Assembly: GCA_948437815.1 (NCBI GenBank)
Contig: CAOJKG010000001.1
Location: 1 to 36,970, forward strand
Reading direction: 5' to 3'
DNA from: an uncultured Mycoplasmatota bacterium
GTDB lineage: Bacteria; Bacillota_I; Bacilli_A; RF39; UBA660
DNA: 36,970 nucleotides
How positions within the stretch are numbered: the first letter of the stretch is position 1; each line of letters begins with the position of its first letter. A program made the translations under genes and the position numbers. The notes below the pieces were generated by a model. It had not been told where the DNA came from, made no database searches, and worked only from the letters and a program-made list of their open reading frames with translations. Of this stretch, positions 16,392 through 24,475 are shown piece by piece.

Positions 16392-19300
16392 TAAAGAAGG
16401 AACAAATATTATAGTTTCAGCAGGGGCTGGTTCAGGTAAAACAGCGGTACTTTCAGAAAGAGTTCTTCGTAAGCTTAAAAGTGGTGTTGATATAAGAAAT
16501 ATTTTAATTCTAACTTTTACTAATGAAGCGGCTGGAGAAATGAAAAATAGAATAAGAAAGAAAATTAAAAAAGCTAATTTAACAGAGCAATTAGAATATA
16601 TTGATGTGGCTAATATTACAACTTTTGATGCTTATGCCCTAGGAATAGTAAAAAAATATCATTATCTTCTAGGAATAGGTAAGAATATTTCAATTATTGA
16701 TTCTTCTATATTAGATTTAGAAAAGTTAAGAATATTAGATGAAATAATGAGTGAATATTATGCTAAAAAAGATGCTAGATTCTTGAAATTAGTCGGAGAT
16801 TTTACAGTTCGCGATGATGAACAGATTAAAGATGTTATTTTAAATATAAATAAAGCATTAGATTTAAAATATGATAAAAATGATTTCTTAAATTCTTACA
16901 TAGAAGGTTTTTATAATGAAAGTAATATAGATAAATTATTTAAAGAATATTTTTTATATTTAAAAAATCTATGTGAAGAATTAGAAAATAATATTTATGA
17001 AATAGGAGAGTATTTAGAAGAAAAATTATATGTTAAAGTAAGTGATGCTTATTCTATATTCTTTAAACCAAATAATTATAATGATTTATATAAAATAAAA
17101 GATTTACCAAGAGTACAGTTTAGAGGTATTCCGAGTGATGCTTTAGAATTAAAAGAAAATATCAAAACTTTAGTTACAAATATTCAAAATCTTACTATAG
17201 ATAGTGAAGAAGAATTAAAAAATCAAATTATATTAACTAAAGATTATGTTAGTATAATTATTGAAATTATTTTGGAACTTGATAAGAGATTAAATAATTT
17301 TAAAAATGAAAAAGAAGCTTTTGAATTTAGCGATATAGCTAAAATGGCTATAAAAATAGTTAGTGATAATGAAATTATTAGAGAAGAAATAAAACATACC
17401 TATAATGAAATAATGATTGATGAGTATCAAGATACTAATGATTTACAAGAAGCTTTTATTTCAAAAATAGAAAATAATAATGTTTATATGGTGGGAGATA
17501 TTAAACAATCTATTTATAGATTTAGAAATGCTAATCCTAATATTTTTAAAAATAAATATGATAATTATGCTAAACATATAAATGGGGAAAAAATAGATTT
17601 ACTTAAAAACTTTAGATCAAGAAGTGAAGTTCTTAGTAATATTAACGAAATATTTAGTTTAATTATGACAGAAAAATATGGTGGGGTAGATTATAAAAAT
17701 AATCATGAGATGGTTTATGGTAATCTAGCTTATATTAATGAAGGTAAAACTAATTATTCTAATGATTTGGAAATACTTAAATATGATAATAAAGATTCTG
17801 ATTTTAATAATGTAGAGGTTGAAGCTTTTACAATAGTTAAAGATATCAAAAATAAAATTCAAAATAAATATCAAGTTTATGATTTTGAAATAGGCAAAAA
17901 AAGAGATATTTTGTTTAGTGATTTTTGCATTATTTTAGATAGAGGCACGGATATGCCAACTTATAAAAAGATATTTGAATATTTTGGTATTCCGATGGAT
18001 GTTTATAAAGACAGTAATTTAGTAAATGAAAATGATATTTTAGTTATTAAAAATATTGTTAGTTTGATATTAGCAATAAAAAATAAAGAGTTTGATACAA
18101 AAATGCGTTACTATTTTACTAGTATAGCCAGAAGTTTTATTGGGGATTTATCTGATGCAGAAATATTAAATTATATAGATAAAAATACTTTTTATGAGTC
18201 AATCATTTATAAAAAATGTGATAAAATAGCTAGAGATTTAGATAATAAAACAGCAGGATTATTATTAGAAGAAATAATCGAAAGTTTTAAATTTTATGAA
18301 TGTTTAATTAAAGGTGGAAATATTTCAAATAGTATTAAACGTCTTCATTATTTAATTGATTTAGCTAATATGGCTGAAGTTTTAGGATTTTCCATAATAG
18401 ATTTTAAAGAATATTTGGAAAAAATGGTAGATAATAGAAAAGAAATAAGACAGAAACAAGATAAGAATAGTAGTAATTCAGTAAAAATAATGAATATTCA
18501 TAAATCTAAAGGGTTAGAATTTCCTATTTGTTATTTTGCAGGATTTAAAAAGAATTTTAATTTAGGAGAAATAAAAGAAAAATTTTTGTATGATAATAAA
18601 TATGGAATTTTAACACCTTATTTTAAAGATGGTATTGGTACTACTTTTATCAAAACTTTAATAAAGAATAATTATGAGACAGAAGAAATATCAGAGAAAA
18701 TAAGACTTTTTTATGTAGCTTTAACAAGAGCTAAAGAAAAAATGATAATGGTAATACCAGAATTTAAAAAGCCGTTAAAACAAAGTATAGTTGTAAATGA
18801 TATAGTGGCTAGTAAATATCGTTCTTTTTATGATTTTATTTCTTCTATTGCAATTAATCTAAATAAATATATTAAACCTATTTCTTTGGATACTTTAGAT
18901 TTAACTAAAGATTATGAATTTAGTAATAATCAAGTTATCTTTAATGAAGAAAAAGAAGAAAAAAAGAAAATAGAATTTAAGCCAATAAATATTGAAGTAG
19001 AATTAGAAGATAAGAAACACGCTTCTAAAAAGATATTAGAAGTTTTAAATAAAAGTGATGCTAAAACTTTAGAATATGGTACGAAAATTCATGAAGAGTT
19101 AGAATTAATTAATTTTAAAGATAATAATGATAATAAATATATTAATGCTTTAAAAGCTAAATTTGATTTTAATAAGGCAATTATTTATCAAGAATTAGAG
19201 TTTTATTTTACTAAAGAGACAGTTGAATATCATGGAATAATTGATTTAATGCTCGAGTATGAAAATGAAATAATTATTATTGATTATAAACTTAAAAATA

Positions 19301-19440
19301 TAGAAGAGGATGCTTATATTAAACAATTAAAAGTTTATTATGATTATGTAAGTAGTATTAGTAATAAAGAGATTAAATTATATCTATACTCTATATTAGA
19401 TGAAAAATTAAAAGAGATAGATATAAGTTTTGTAAAATAA
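16357..19440 (+). CDS. addA: AddA-type helicase-nuclease subunit
   Basis: 1027-residue UvrD-like superfamily 1 helicase with a C-terminal RecB-type nuclease. Walker A is AGAGSGKT (residues 22-29). Walker B is IMIDEYQDTND, followed by GDIKQSIYRFRNA (motif III). The motifs near the end of the helicase are IMNIHKSKGLEFPI (V) and RLFYVALTRAKEKM (VI). The nuclease domain has GTKIHEELE, HGIIDLMLE and IIIDYKLKN. Four start codons lie in a row (GTG 16348, ATG 16351, 16354, 16357). The last is chosen because it is eight bases from AGGAGG (16343-16348). The start lies inside addB. Confidence 0.93.
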   Translation: MNFTTEQTEAINKEGTNIIVSAGAGSGKTAVLSERVLRKLKSGVDIRNILILTFTNEAAGEMKNRIRKKIKKANLTEQLEYIDVANITTFDAYALGIVKKYHYLLGIGKNISIIDSSILDLEKLRILDEIMSEYYAKKDARFLKLVGDFTVRDDEQIKDVILNINKALDLKYDKNDFLNSYIEGFYNESNIDKLFKEYFLYLKNLCEELENNIYEIGEYLEEKLYVKVSDAYSIFFKPNNYNDLYKIKDLPRVQFRGIPSDALELKENIKTLVTNIQNLTIDSEEELKNQIILTKDYVSIIIEIILELDKRLNNFKNEKEAFEFSDIAKMAIKIVSDNEIIREEIKHTYNEIMIDEYQDTNDLQEAFISKIENNNVYMVGDIKQSIYRFRNANPNIFKNKYDNYAKHINGEKIDLLKNFRSRSEVLSNINEIFSLIMTEKYGGVDYKNNHEMVYGNLAYINEGKTNYSNDLEILKYDNKDSDFNNVEVEAFTIVKDIKNKIQNKYQVYDFEIGKKRDILFSDFCIILDRGTDMPTYKKIFEYFGIPMDVYKDSNLVNENDILVIKNIVSLILAIKNKEFDTKMRYYFTSIARSFIGDLSDAEILNYIDKNTFYESIIYKKCDKIARDLDNKTAGLLLEEIIESFKFYECLIKGGNISNSIKRLHYLIDLANMAEVLGFSIIDFKEYLEKMVDNRKEIRQKQDKNSSNSVKIMNIHKSKGLEFPICYFAGFKKNFNLGEIKEKFLYDNKYGILTPYFKDGIGTTFIKTLIKNNYETEEISEKIRLFYVALTRAKEKMIMVIPEFKKPLKQSIVVNDIVASKYRSFYDFISSIAINLNKYIKPISLDTLDLTKDYEFSNNQVIFNEEKEEKKKIEFKPINIEVELEDKKHASKKILEVLNKSDAKTLEYGTKIHEELELINFKDNNDNKYINALKAKFDFNKAIIYQELEFYFTKETVEYHGIIDLMLEYENEIIIIDYKLKNIEEDAYIKQLKVYYDYVSSISNKEIKLYLYSILDEKLKEIDISFVK

Positions 19441-19481
19441 AGTAAATATTATACTAAATACTAGTTTAGATGCATATTTTA

Positions 19482-19490
19482 TGATAGAAT
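19482..19490 (+). promoter_or_regulatory. extended -10 for lemA
   Basis: TGATAGAAT (extended -10, TAGAAT at 19485-19490) lies nine bases before the GAGGAGG ribosome site. A weak TAGTTT -35 is 17 bases upstream. Confidence 0.4.
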
Positions 19491-19512
19491 AATTTTAAGA
19501 GGAGGGATATAT

Positions 19513-20067
19513 ATGCCAGTATGGTTAATAGTTATTTTAGTAATAGTTGTTATATTAGTTTTATGGGTTATAGCAACTTATAATTCACTAGTGTCTTTTA
19601 GAAATAGAGTAAAAGATGCTTGGAGTCAAATTGATGTACAATTAAAAAGAAGATTTGATTTAATTCCTAATTTAGTAGAAACTGTTAAAGGATATACTAA
19701 ACATGAATCTGAAACTTTAGAAAATGTTATAAAGGCACGTAATACTTATATGTCTGCAACACTTCCAGAAGATCAAATGAAAGCTGATGGAGAGTTAACT
19801 AAAGCAGTTAGTAAATTATTTGCTTTATCAGAAAGTTATCCTGATTTAAAAGCTAATACTAATTTTAATGATTTACAAAATCAACTTAAAGAAACTGAAA
19901 ATAAAATTGCAATGTCTAGACAATTTTATAATGATATTGTAATGCAATATAATAATAAAGTTGAGATGGTTCCATCAAATATTATTGCAAATATGTTTCA
20001 TTTTAAAAAAGAAACTTTCTTTGAAGCTCAAGAAACTGAAAGAGAAAATGTTCAAGTTAAATTTTAA
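19513..20067 (+). CDS. lemA: LemA family membrane protein
   Basis: 184 residues: N-terminal membrane helix (about 4-23), then a long helical cytoplasmic domain with the LemA hallmark VKDAWSQIDVQLKRRFDLIPNLVETVKGY and the conserved end PSNIIANMFHFKKETFFEA. The biochemical role of LemA proteins is not settled; they often sit beside DUF2207 or TPM/DUF477-type membrane proteins, as here. The ribosome site is GAGGAGG. A terminator-like hairpin separates it from the DUF2207 gene. Confidence 0.93.
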   Translation: MPVWLIVILVIVVILVLWVIATYNSLVSFRNRVKDAWSQIDVQLKRRFDLIPNLVETVKGYTKHESETLENVIKARNTYMSATLPEDQMKADGELTKAVSKLFALSESYPDLKANTNFNDLQNQLKETENKIAMSRQFYNDIVMQYNNKVEMVPSNIIANMFHFKKETFFEAQETERENVQVKF

Positions 20068-20092
20068 GACTTACGTTGTTAAGTCTTTTTTT
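20066..20092 (+). terminator. terminator/attenuator between lemA and DUF2207 gene
   Basis: AAGACTTA (20066-20073), a 6-base loop and TAAGTCTT (20080-20087), followed by seven T. The T tract abuts the GGAGGAG ribosome site of the next gene. With no other promoter visible before the DUF2207 gene, it probably lowers rather than abolishes readthrough. Confidence 0.75.
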
Positions 20093-20109
20093 GGAGGAGT
20101 GGGTACTTT

Positions 20110-22020
20110 TTGAAAAAATTTGTTTTAGGTTTATTTCTTTTTTTAGTATTTCCCTTTGTAGTTAATGCGGCAGATTATGATATTACAGATTTTTATGTGA
20201 AAGCAAATATTTTACAAAATGGTGATTTAGAAGTTAATGAACTTATTGTTTTAGATGGAGATTTTAATGGATATGAACGTGATCTACTTTATGCTAATAG
20301 TAATTTAAGCGGTGGTGATTTTGCTAATAATAGACTTTACAATGCTAGTGATATAACTGATGTAGAAATAAAAGCTAAATATGTTGATAGTGTTTCTATG
20401 GATACTTTTAATGATAAAGATTTTGACAATTTTAATATGTCTTCTTATGCAACTAATGGTTCAAAAAGCTTATATGTTAAGTCTTCTTTATCTAAAGGAT
20501 ATCGATATCGTATGTATTATCATTCTGATAATAATAAAGTTGTTTTTTATCTTAAATATATAGTTAAAGATGCTGTTGTTTTACATTTAGATGTAGCAGA
20601 GTTATATTGGACTTTTATTCCTGAAGGTTTTGAAGATACAATAAATAATATTAATATAGAAGTATATTTACCTAATATTGATAATTCAAATAATTTTAGA
20701 ATTTGGGCTCATGGTAATTTAAGTGGTGAAGTGGATTTTATAAACAAAAGTGGAGTTAAAGCTAATATTAATAAAGTTTTTACAGGTGAGGCTGTTGATA
20801 TTAGAATGACTTTTGATAAATCCTTAGTTCTTGAAGATTTAATATTTAAGAAAAGTAATGCTCTAGCATTAGACGAAATTATTAAAGTAGAAACTGATAG
20901 AGCAGATGTTGCCAATAATTTGAGAAAAGAACTTCTTCTAATACGCAATATTGTTATTTATGGAACTGTTGCGGTATATATGGCTATTTTAGTATTTGGA
21001 ATTTATATTTATTATAAATATGGTAAGAGTCCTAAATCAGGTTATTATTCTAAATATAATCGTGAATTTATTGATGATTATAATGTTGAAGTTATTGATT
21101 ATTTAATGAAAAAACAAATAACTCCAAATGCAATGAGTGCTTCAATTATGAATTTGATTTATAAAAAGAATTTATCTGTTAATGAAATTCCTAATGATAG
21201 TAAAAAGAAAGATTATGAGTTTACTTTAGAAAATAAAGATAATCTTGATGAATGTGAAAATATTTTAGTTGATTTCTTGTTTGATAGAGTAGGTAAAAAT
21301 AGAGTAAATAGTGATGAAAAAAAATGTTTTTCAACTCTTGATTTAAAAAAATATGCGAATGGTACTAAAACATGTACAACTTTTATTAATAGTTATACAA
21401 AATGGAAAAATAAAGTTATTGAAATTGGAAGAAATGAAAAGTTTTATGAAAGAAGTAATGTACCAATTATATATGGTCTAATAATATTACTTTTAACGAT
21501 TATAGTGTTTGTTTTGGGAATTAGTAGAGGTGTTGATTTTATTCCAACATATTTATTATTATTCTTTGCTATTTTCTTCTTTATATATACAATCTTAATA
21601 GATAAAAAAACTTTGCGTGGATCAGAACATTATGATAAATGGAAAGCTTTTAAAAACTTTTTAAATGATTTTGGTAGTTTTGAATTAAAAGAATTACCAG
21701 AAATAGTATTGTGGGAAAGATATTTAGTTTACGCAACTATTTTTGGTTTAGCAGATAAGGTTCAGAAAAATATGAATGTAAGAATTAATGAAATGAATAT
21801 AGATACGTTAGGCTATGATTATTATCCATCTTATGTTTATATAAACTTAGGAAATACAATTAATTCAAGCATTAATAATGCTGTAAATAGTGCTTATAGT
21901 AGGCAATCTGCGAACTATGCTAATACTCATTCTAGTTCCTCAAGTGGCGGTGGCTTTGGAGGAGGATTCTCTAGTGGTGGAGGCTTCGGCGGCGGAGGCG
22001 GTGGAGGTCGTGGATTTTAA
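20110..22020 (+). CDS. DUF2207 family membrane protein
   Basis: 636 residues. A signal peptide (cleavage near VNA-AD, residue 20) precedes an extracytoplasmic DUF2207 domain opening YDITDFYVKANILQNGDLEV. Membrane helices lie near residues 280-300 and as a pair around 450-495, with cytoplasmic parts between them. The end is a Gly/Ser-rich tail (GGGFSSGGGFGGGGGGGRGF) typical of this family. The start is TTG at 20110, nine bases after GGAGGAG, and no in-frame ATG exists near the signal peptide. Function unknown; the pairing with lemA is common and suggests an envelope role. Confidence 0.88.
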   Translation: MKKFVLGLFLFLVFPFVVNAADYDITDFYVKANILQNGDLEVNELIVLDGDFNGYERDLLYANSNLSGGDFANNRLYNASDITDVEIKAKYVDSVSMDTFNDKDFDNFNMSSYATNGSKSLYVKSSLSKGYRYRMYYHSDNNKVVFYLKYIVKDAVVLHLDVAELYWTFIPEGFEDTINNINIEVYLPNIDNSNNFRIWAHGNLSGEVDFINKSGVKANINKVFTGEAVDIRMTFDKSLVLEDLIFKKSNALALDEIIKVETDRADVANNLRKELLLIRNIVIYGTVAVYMAILVFGIYIYYKYGKSPKSGYYSKYNREFIDDYNVEVIDYLMKKQITPNAMSASIMNLIYKKNLSVNEIPNDSKKKDYEFTLENKDNLDECENILVDFLFDRVGKNRVNSDEKKCFSTLDLKKYANGTKTCTTFINSYTKWKNKVIEIGRNEKFYERSNVPIIYGLIILLLTIIVFVLGISRGVDFIPTYLLLFFAIFFFIYTILIDKKTLRGSEHYDKWKAFKNFLNDFGSFELKELPEIVLWERYLVYATIFGLADKVQKNMNVRINEMNIDTLGYDYYPSYVYINLGNTINSSINNAVNSAYSRQSANYANTHSSSSSGGGFGGGFSSGGGFGGGGGGGRGF

Positions 22021-22021
22021 A

Positions 22022-22052
22022 AAAAGTGATAAAATATCACTTTTCTTTTTTT
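22022..22052. terminator. bidirectional terminator between converging genes
   Basis: AAAAGTGATA (22022-22031) pairs perfectly with TATCACTTTT (22035-22044) around a 3-base loop, with T-rich sequence after it and A-rich sequence before it. It can serve both the DUF2207 gene and the convergent minus-strand gene ending at 22063. Confidence 0.8.
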
Positions 22053-22062
22053 AATATATTAA

Positions 22063-23034
22063 TTATTCTTCACTTTGTTTAGTAGCTAATTCATTATATA
22101 TAGCAAGATTAAATTCATGTTCTTTGCTAGTAATGTTTTCGTCAGCTTTTTTTAATCCTTCTGTATTAATTAAAAAATATTTATGATATAAATAATCTTT
22201 ACCATCACTGCTAACTGGATCATCCCAGGTTAAATCTAAATGTAACCATTCTTCATTTATTTTAACTACATTCCAAACATGTCCCGTTGTTTCATTAGTA
22301 GTAGCTATTTTAAAATTTTCATAACCCATTTTACTTAAAAATATAGCCATTAAATCTGTATAACCATTACAAGTAGCTAAATGATTTTTTAGAGCACCAT
22401 AGGCATTATAGCTTTTTATTTCTTTATTATTATCAACATCATATTTGGTTTTGCTTATTATATAATCGTGAATTATTTTTATTTTATCATAATCTTCATT
22501 AGTTTTTTCTTTATCATCTTCTTTTTTATTTTCTTTACTGTTAGTGATAAGTTCTTTTATTAATTTGTCAATTTCGGTATTTAAATAATTTATTTCTTCT
22601 TTACTATAAATATAATCTATTTTGATTTGAATTTCCCCAGTATCATAAATATCCGATTTTATTTTTTCAAATGATTTATAGGGATGTAAAAAATTATTCA
22701 AATGGGTAAGTAAGTTTTGATCTTTACTTATATTTTTAACATCATCTATACAATTTTTATATTCTTTAGGACAATAGAATGTACCAGTTTCATTACCATT
22801 GTTTAATATAGTATAAAATATATTTAATATATCTTGTTTACCATAAGGGGTAAAGTTTTTAGTATTAGATACAAATTCAAAGTCTCCATTTTTGTAAGAT
22901 ATACCATTTAGATTATTACTACTTTTATATGTAGGGTTTAATACTAAAACAATTTTATTTGTGATAGTATCTATGTTTAAAAGAGTAACTAGTATGGCTG
23001 TAAAACATATAATAGGGGTTATTATTCTTTTCAT
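22063..23034 (-). CDS. secreted or membrane-anchored transglutaminase-like protein
   Basis: 323 residues. One N-terminal hydrophobic segment (about 4-20, signal peptide or anchor) and a C-terminal transglutaminase-core domain with a plausible catalytic triad: C222 in ATCNGYTDLM, H252 in GHVWNVV, D267 in HLDLTWDD. In bacteria such domains act as proteases, cross-linkers or peptidoglycan-related enzymes; the substrate here is unknown. A charged, Lys/Glu-rich linker (about 160-185) precedes the core. ATG at 23034 is used; an in-frame GTG at 23043 lies inside the AGAGGTG ribosome site. It has its own promoter overlapping the rpsT terminator. Confidence 0.8.
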   Translation of the reverse strand: MKRIITPIICFTAILVTLLNIDTITNKIVLVLNPTYKSSNNLNGISYKNGDFEFVSNTKNFTPYGKQDILNIFYTILNNGNETGTFYCPKEYKNCIDDVKNISKDQNLLTHLNNFLHPYKSFEKIKSDIYDTGEIQIKIDYIYSKEEINYLNTEIDKLIKELITNSKENKKEDDKEKTNEDYDKIKIIHDYIISKTKYDVDNNKEIKSYNAYGALKNHLATCNGYTDLMAIFLSKMGYENFKIATTNETTGHVWNVVKINEEWLHLDLTWDDPVSSDGKDYLYHKYFLINTEGLKKADENITSKEHEFNLAIYNELATKQSEE

Positions 23035-23052
23035 AGTATACACCTCTAGTAA

Positions 23053-23081
23053 AGTATATCAAAAAAAAAAGAAGTTCACAA
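23053..23081 (-). promoter_or_regulatory. promoter of the transglutaminase-like gene
   Basis: Read on the minus strand: TTGTGA (23081-23076), 17 bases, TATACT (23058-23053). The spacer includes the ten-T tail of the rpsT terminator, so the end of one unit and the start of the next share sequence. Confidence 0.55.
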
Positions 23082-23095
23082 TAAAATGTTACTTC
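23061..23095 (-). terminator. rpsT terminator
   Basis: On the minus strand GAAGT (23095-23091) pairs with ACTTC (23075-23071), with an extra AC/GT pair, followed by ten T. The stem begins inside the last codons of rpsT. The stem is short, so strength is uncertain. Confidence 0.55.
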
Positions 23096-23352
23096 ATATT
23101 TTTAACTTTATTTGATAATCTTGACTTTTGTCTATCAGATGTATTTGATTTAACTAAACCTTTACTTACAGCTTGGTCTAAATATTTTTGAACATCTTTA
23201 AATAAAGTATTAGCTTTTTCTTTGTCATTAGCAGCAATAGCTTTTTCAGTTTCTTTAATTAAATTTTTAACACGAGCTTTTAGTTCATGATTATTTTCAG
23301 TTTTTTTAGCTATTACTTTAATTGCTTTTTTAGAACTTTTAATATTAGCCAA
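23089..23352 (-). CDS. rpsT: 30S ribosomal protein S20
   Basis: 87 residues. The MANIKSSKKAIK opening and the basic helical hairpin with C-terminal SRLSNKVKNMK are typical of S20, a primary 16S rRNA binding protein. The start is TTG at 23352, behind GGAAGGAG. The in-frame ATG at 23370 would add six residues (MEGVFR) encoded by the ribosome site itself. A UUG start is also known for E. coli rpsT, where it takes part in autogenous translational control, so similar control is possible here. The gene is divergent from the gpr-like gene. Confidence 0.95.
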   Translation of the reverse strand: MANIKSSKKAIKVIAKKTENNHELKARVKNLIKETEKAIAANDKEKANTLFKDVQKYLDQAVSKGLVKSNTSDRQKSRLSNKVKNMK

Positions 23353-23382
23353 TCGGAACACTCCTTCCACATATCAGTATCA

Positions 23383-23411
23383 ATTTTACCAAATAAATAC
23401 TGGTAAATCAA
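23383..23411 (-). promoter_or_regulatory. rpsT promoter with overlapping inverted repeat
   Basis: On the minus strand: TTGATT (23411-23406), 17 bases, TAAAAT (23388-23383), preceded by TGG (extended -10). A perfect inverted repeat TTACCA/TGGTAA (23386-23391 and 23401-23406, 9-base gap) covers the spacer and both box edges, the position expected of an operator. Confidence 0.6.
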
Positions 23412-23489
23412 GCTTTTTTGTCTTATATTAACAGATTTTATGCTTAATTATTGATTTTTATGAAAAAAATATGATAATTATTATTTTTT

Positions 23490-23519
23490 TGTATTTTATA
23501 TTTTGTTTTTTTCATACTA
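23490..23519 (+). promoter_or_regulatory. possible forespore-type (sigma-G-like) promoter of gpr homologue
   Basis: TGTATT (23490-23495), 17 bases, CATACTA (23513-23519). CATACTA is the classical sigma-G -10, and sigma-F/G transcribe gpr in Bacillus. No good housekeeping promoter is visible. The -10 is close to the ribosome site (AAAGGTGG), so the leader would be very short, as for several other genes here. Confidence 0.35.
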
Positions 23520-23534
23520 ATAAAAGGTGGTAGT

Positions 23535-24263
23535 ATGAAAAAGGTATTTATGGATGTTTCTAAATCTTTTAATGAAGATTTAAAAAAAATAAATAATAAA
23601 ACTAAAAATGGAATTGAAACTTTTCATTTTGAAGTTAATGAGAAAAATGAAAAGACTTTAAAAAGAATAAAGGGTGATTATTTTTCGGTTAATTTTGATT
23701 ATGTAACGCTTCATACAAAAGAAAAATATATAAAAAAAGAATTAATGAGAATATTAAATTTTCTTTTTAAAGATAGTAAGCCTGCTAGACCTTTAATTAT
23801 TGGCCTCGGTAATTCAAGTATTTTGTGTGATAGTCTTGGAATACACACTACTAATAAAGTAATGGCTACTAATCACTTTAATGATTTTTTAAATATTCCT
23901 AAAGTGGCAATATTTAATCCAGAAGTTACAGAAAAAACAGGGATTAGTTCTTTTAGTTTAATTGAAATGGTTATTAAAAAGCTTAATCCAACAGTGATTA
24001 TTATGATTGATACACTAGCCACAGATAATGATTCTTATTTAAATAATTGTATTGAAGTTAATAATACAGGGATTATTCCAGGAAGTGCTATAAAAGAAAA
24101 TAAAAAAATAGATAAAAATACTTTTAATATTCCAGTTATAGCTATTGGAGTACCTTTAGTATTAGATCGAAATAAAAATTTATATACAACTCCTAATGTT
24201 CATGAAGTTATAGATTTAACTAGTAAAATTATTAGTGATGCTTTAAATGATTTGTTTTTCTAG
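23535..24263 (+). CDS. gpr: GPR-like germination protease homologue (short)
   Basis: 242 residues, against about 370 for Bacillus GPR, the atypical aspartic protease that degrades small acid-soluble spore proteins at germination. Family signatures are clear: NGIETFHFEV, IIGLGNSSILCDSLG (D99, matching the first catalytic Asp of GPR), IIMIDTLATD (D159, the second), NNTGIIPGSAI and PVIAIGVPLVLD. The N-terminal propeptide region and internal loops are reduced. It is divergent from rpsT with spoIIP downstream, as I recall for the Bacillus rpsT/gpr/spoIIP order. Both catalytic Asp are present, so it may be active. No small acid-soluble spore protein gene is seen in the window. Confidence 0.8.
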   Translation: MKKVFMDVSKSFNEDLKKINNKTKNGIETFHFEVNEKNEKTLKRIKGDYFSVNFDYVTLHTKEKYIKKELMRILNFLFKDSKPARPLIIGLGNSSILCDSLGIHTTNKVMATNHFNDFLNIPKVAIFNPEVTEKTGISSFSLIEMVIKKLNPTVIIMIDTLATDNDSYLNNCIEVNNTGIIPGSAIKENKKIDKNTFNIPVIAIGVPLVLDRNKNLYTTPNVHEVIDLTSKIISDALNDLFF

Positions 24264-24284
24264 ATTTTATTAATCTAGTTTTTC
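24260..24284 (+). terminator. terminator after gpr homologue
   Basis: CTAGATT (24260-24266), a 5-base loop and AATCTAG (24272-24278), followed by five T. It overlaps the stop codon. Confidence 0.75.
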
Positions 24285-24313
24285 TTTGTTAAAAATAATC
24301 ACAAAATATGACT

Positions 24314-24360
24314 ATAATATTGAAAAAATATCAATATTATTGTATACTAGAAATATACAA
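24314..24360. repeat. two adjacent perfect hairpins upstream of the variable-protein gene
   Basis: ATAATATTGA/TCAATATTAT (24314-24323 and 24331-24340, 7-base A-rich loop) is followed immediately by TTGTATA/TATACAA (24340-24346 and 24354-24360, 7-base loop). Neither has a T tail, so they are not ordinary terminators. They lie in the 212-base gap before the gene at 24476. Confidence 0.5.
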
Positions 24361-24475
24361 CATAAAAGTATAATACGATTGTATATAAAACAAGTTTTGG
24401 CTAGTTATGTCGAATGTAATGAAAAATATTTAAAGTTGTATTAGAATGATTAAATAGTAGAGGAAGGAATAGAAG

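Noticed and set aside
22961..23191. 76-codon plus-strand frame over rpsT and the transglutaminase gene start
   Set aside because: Lies antisense to two clear genes and across their promoter and terminator.
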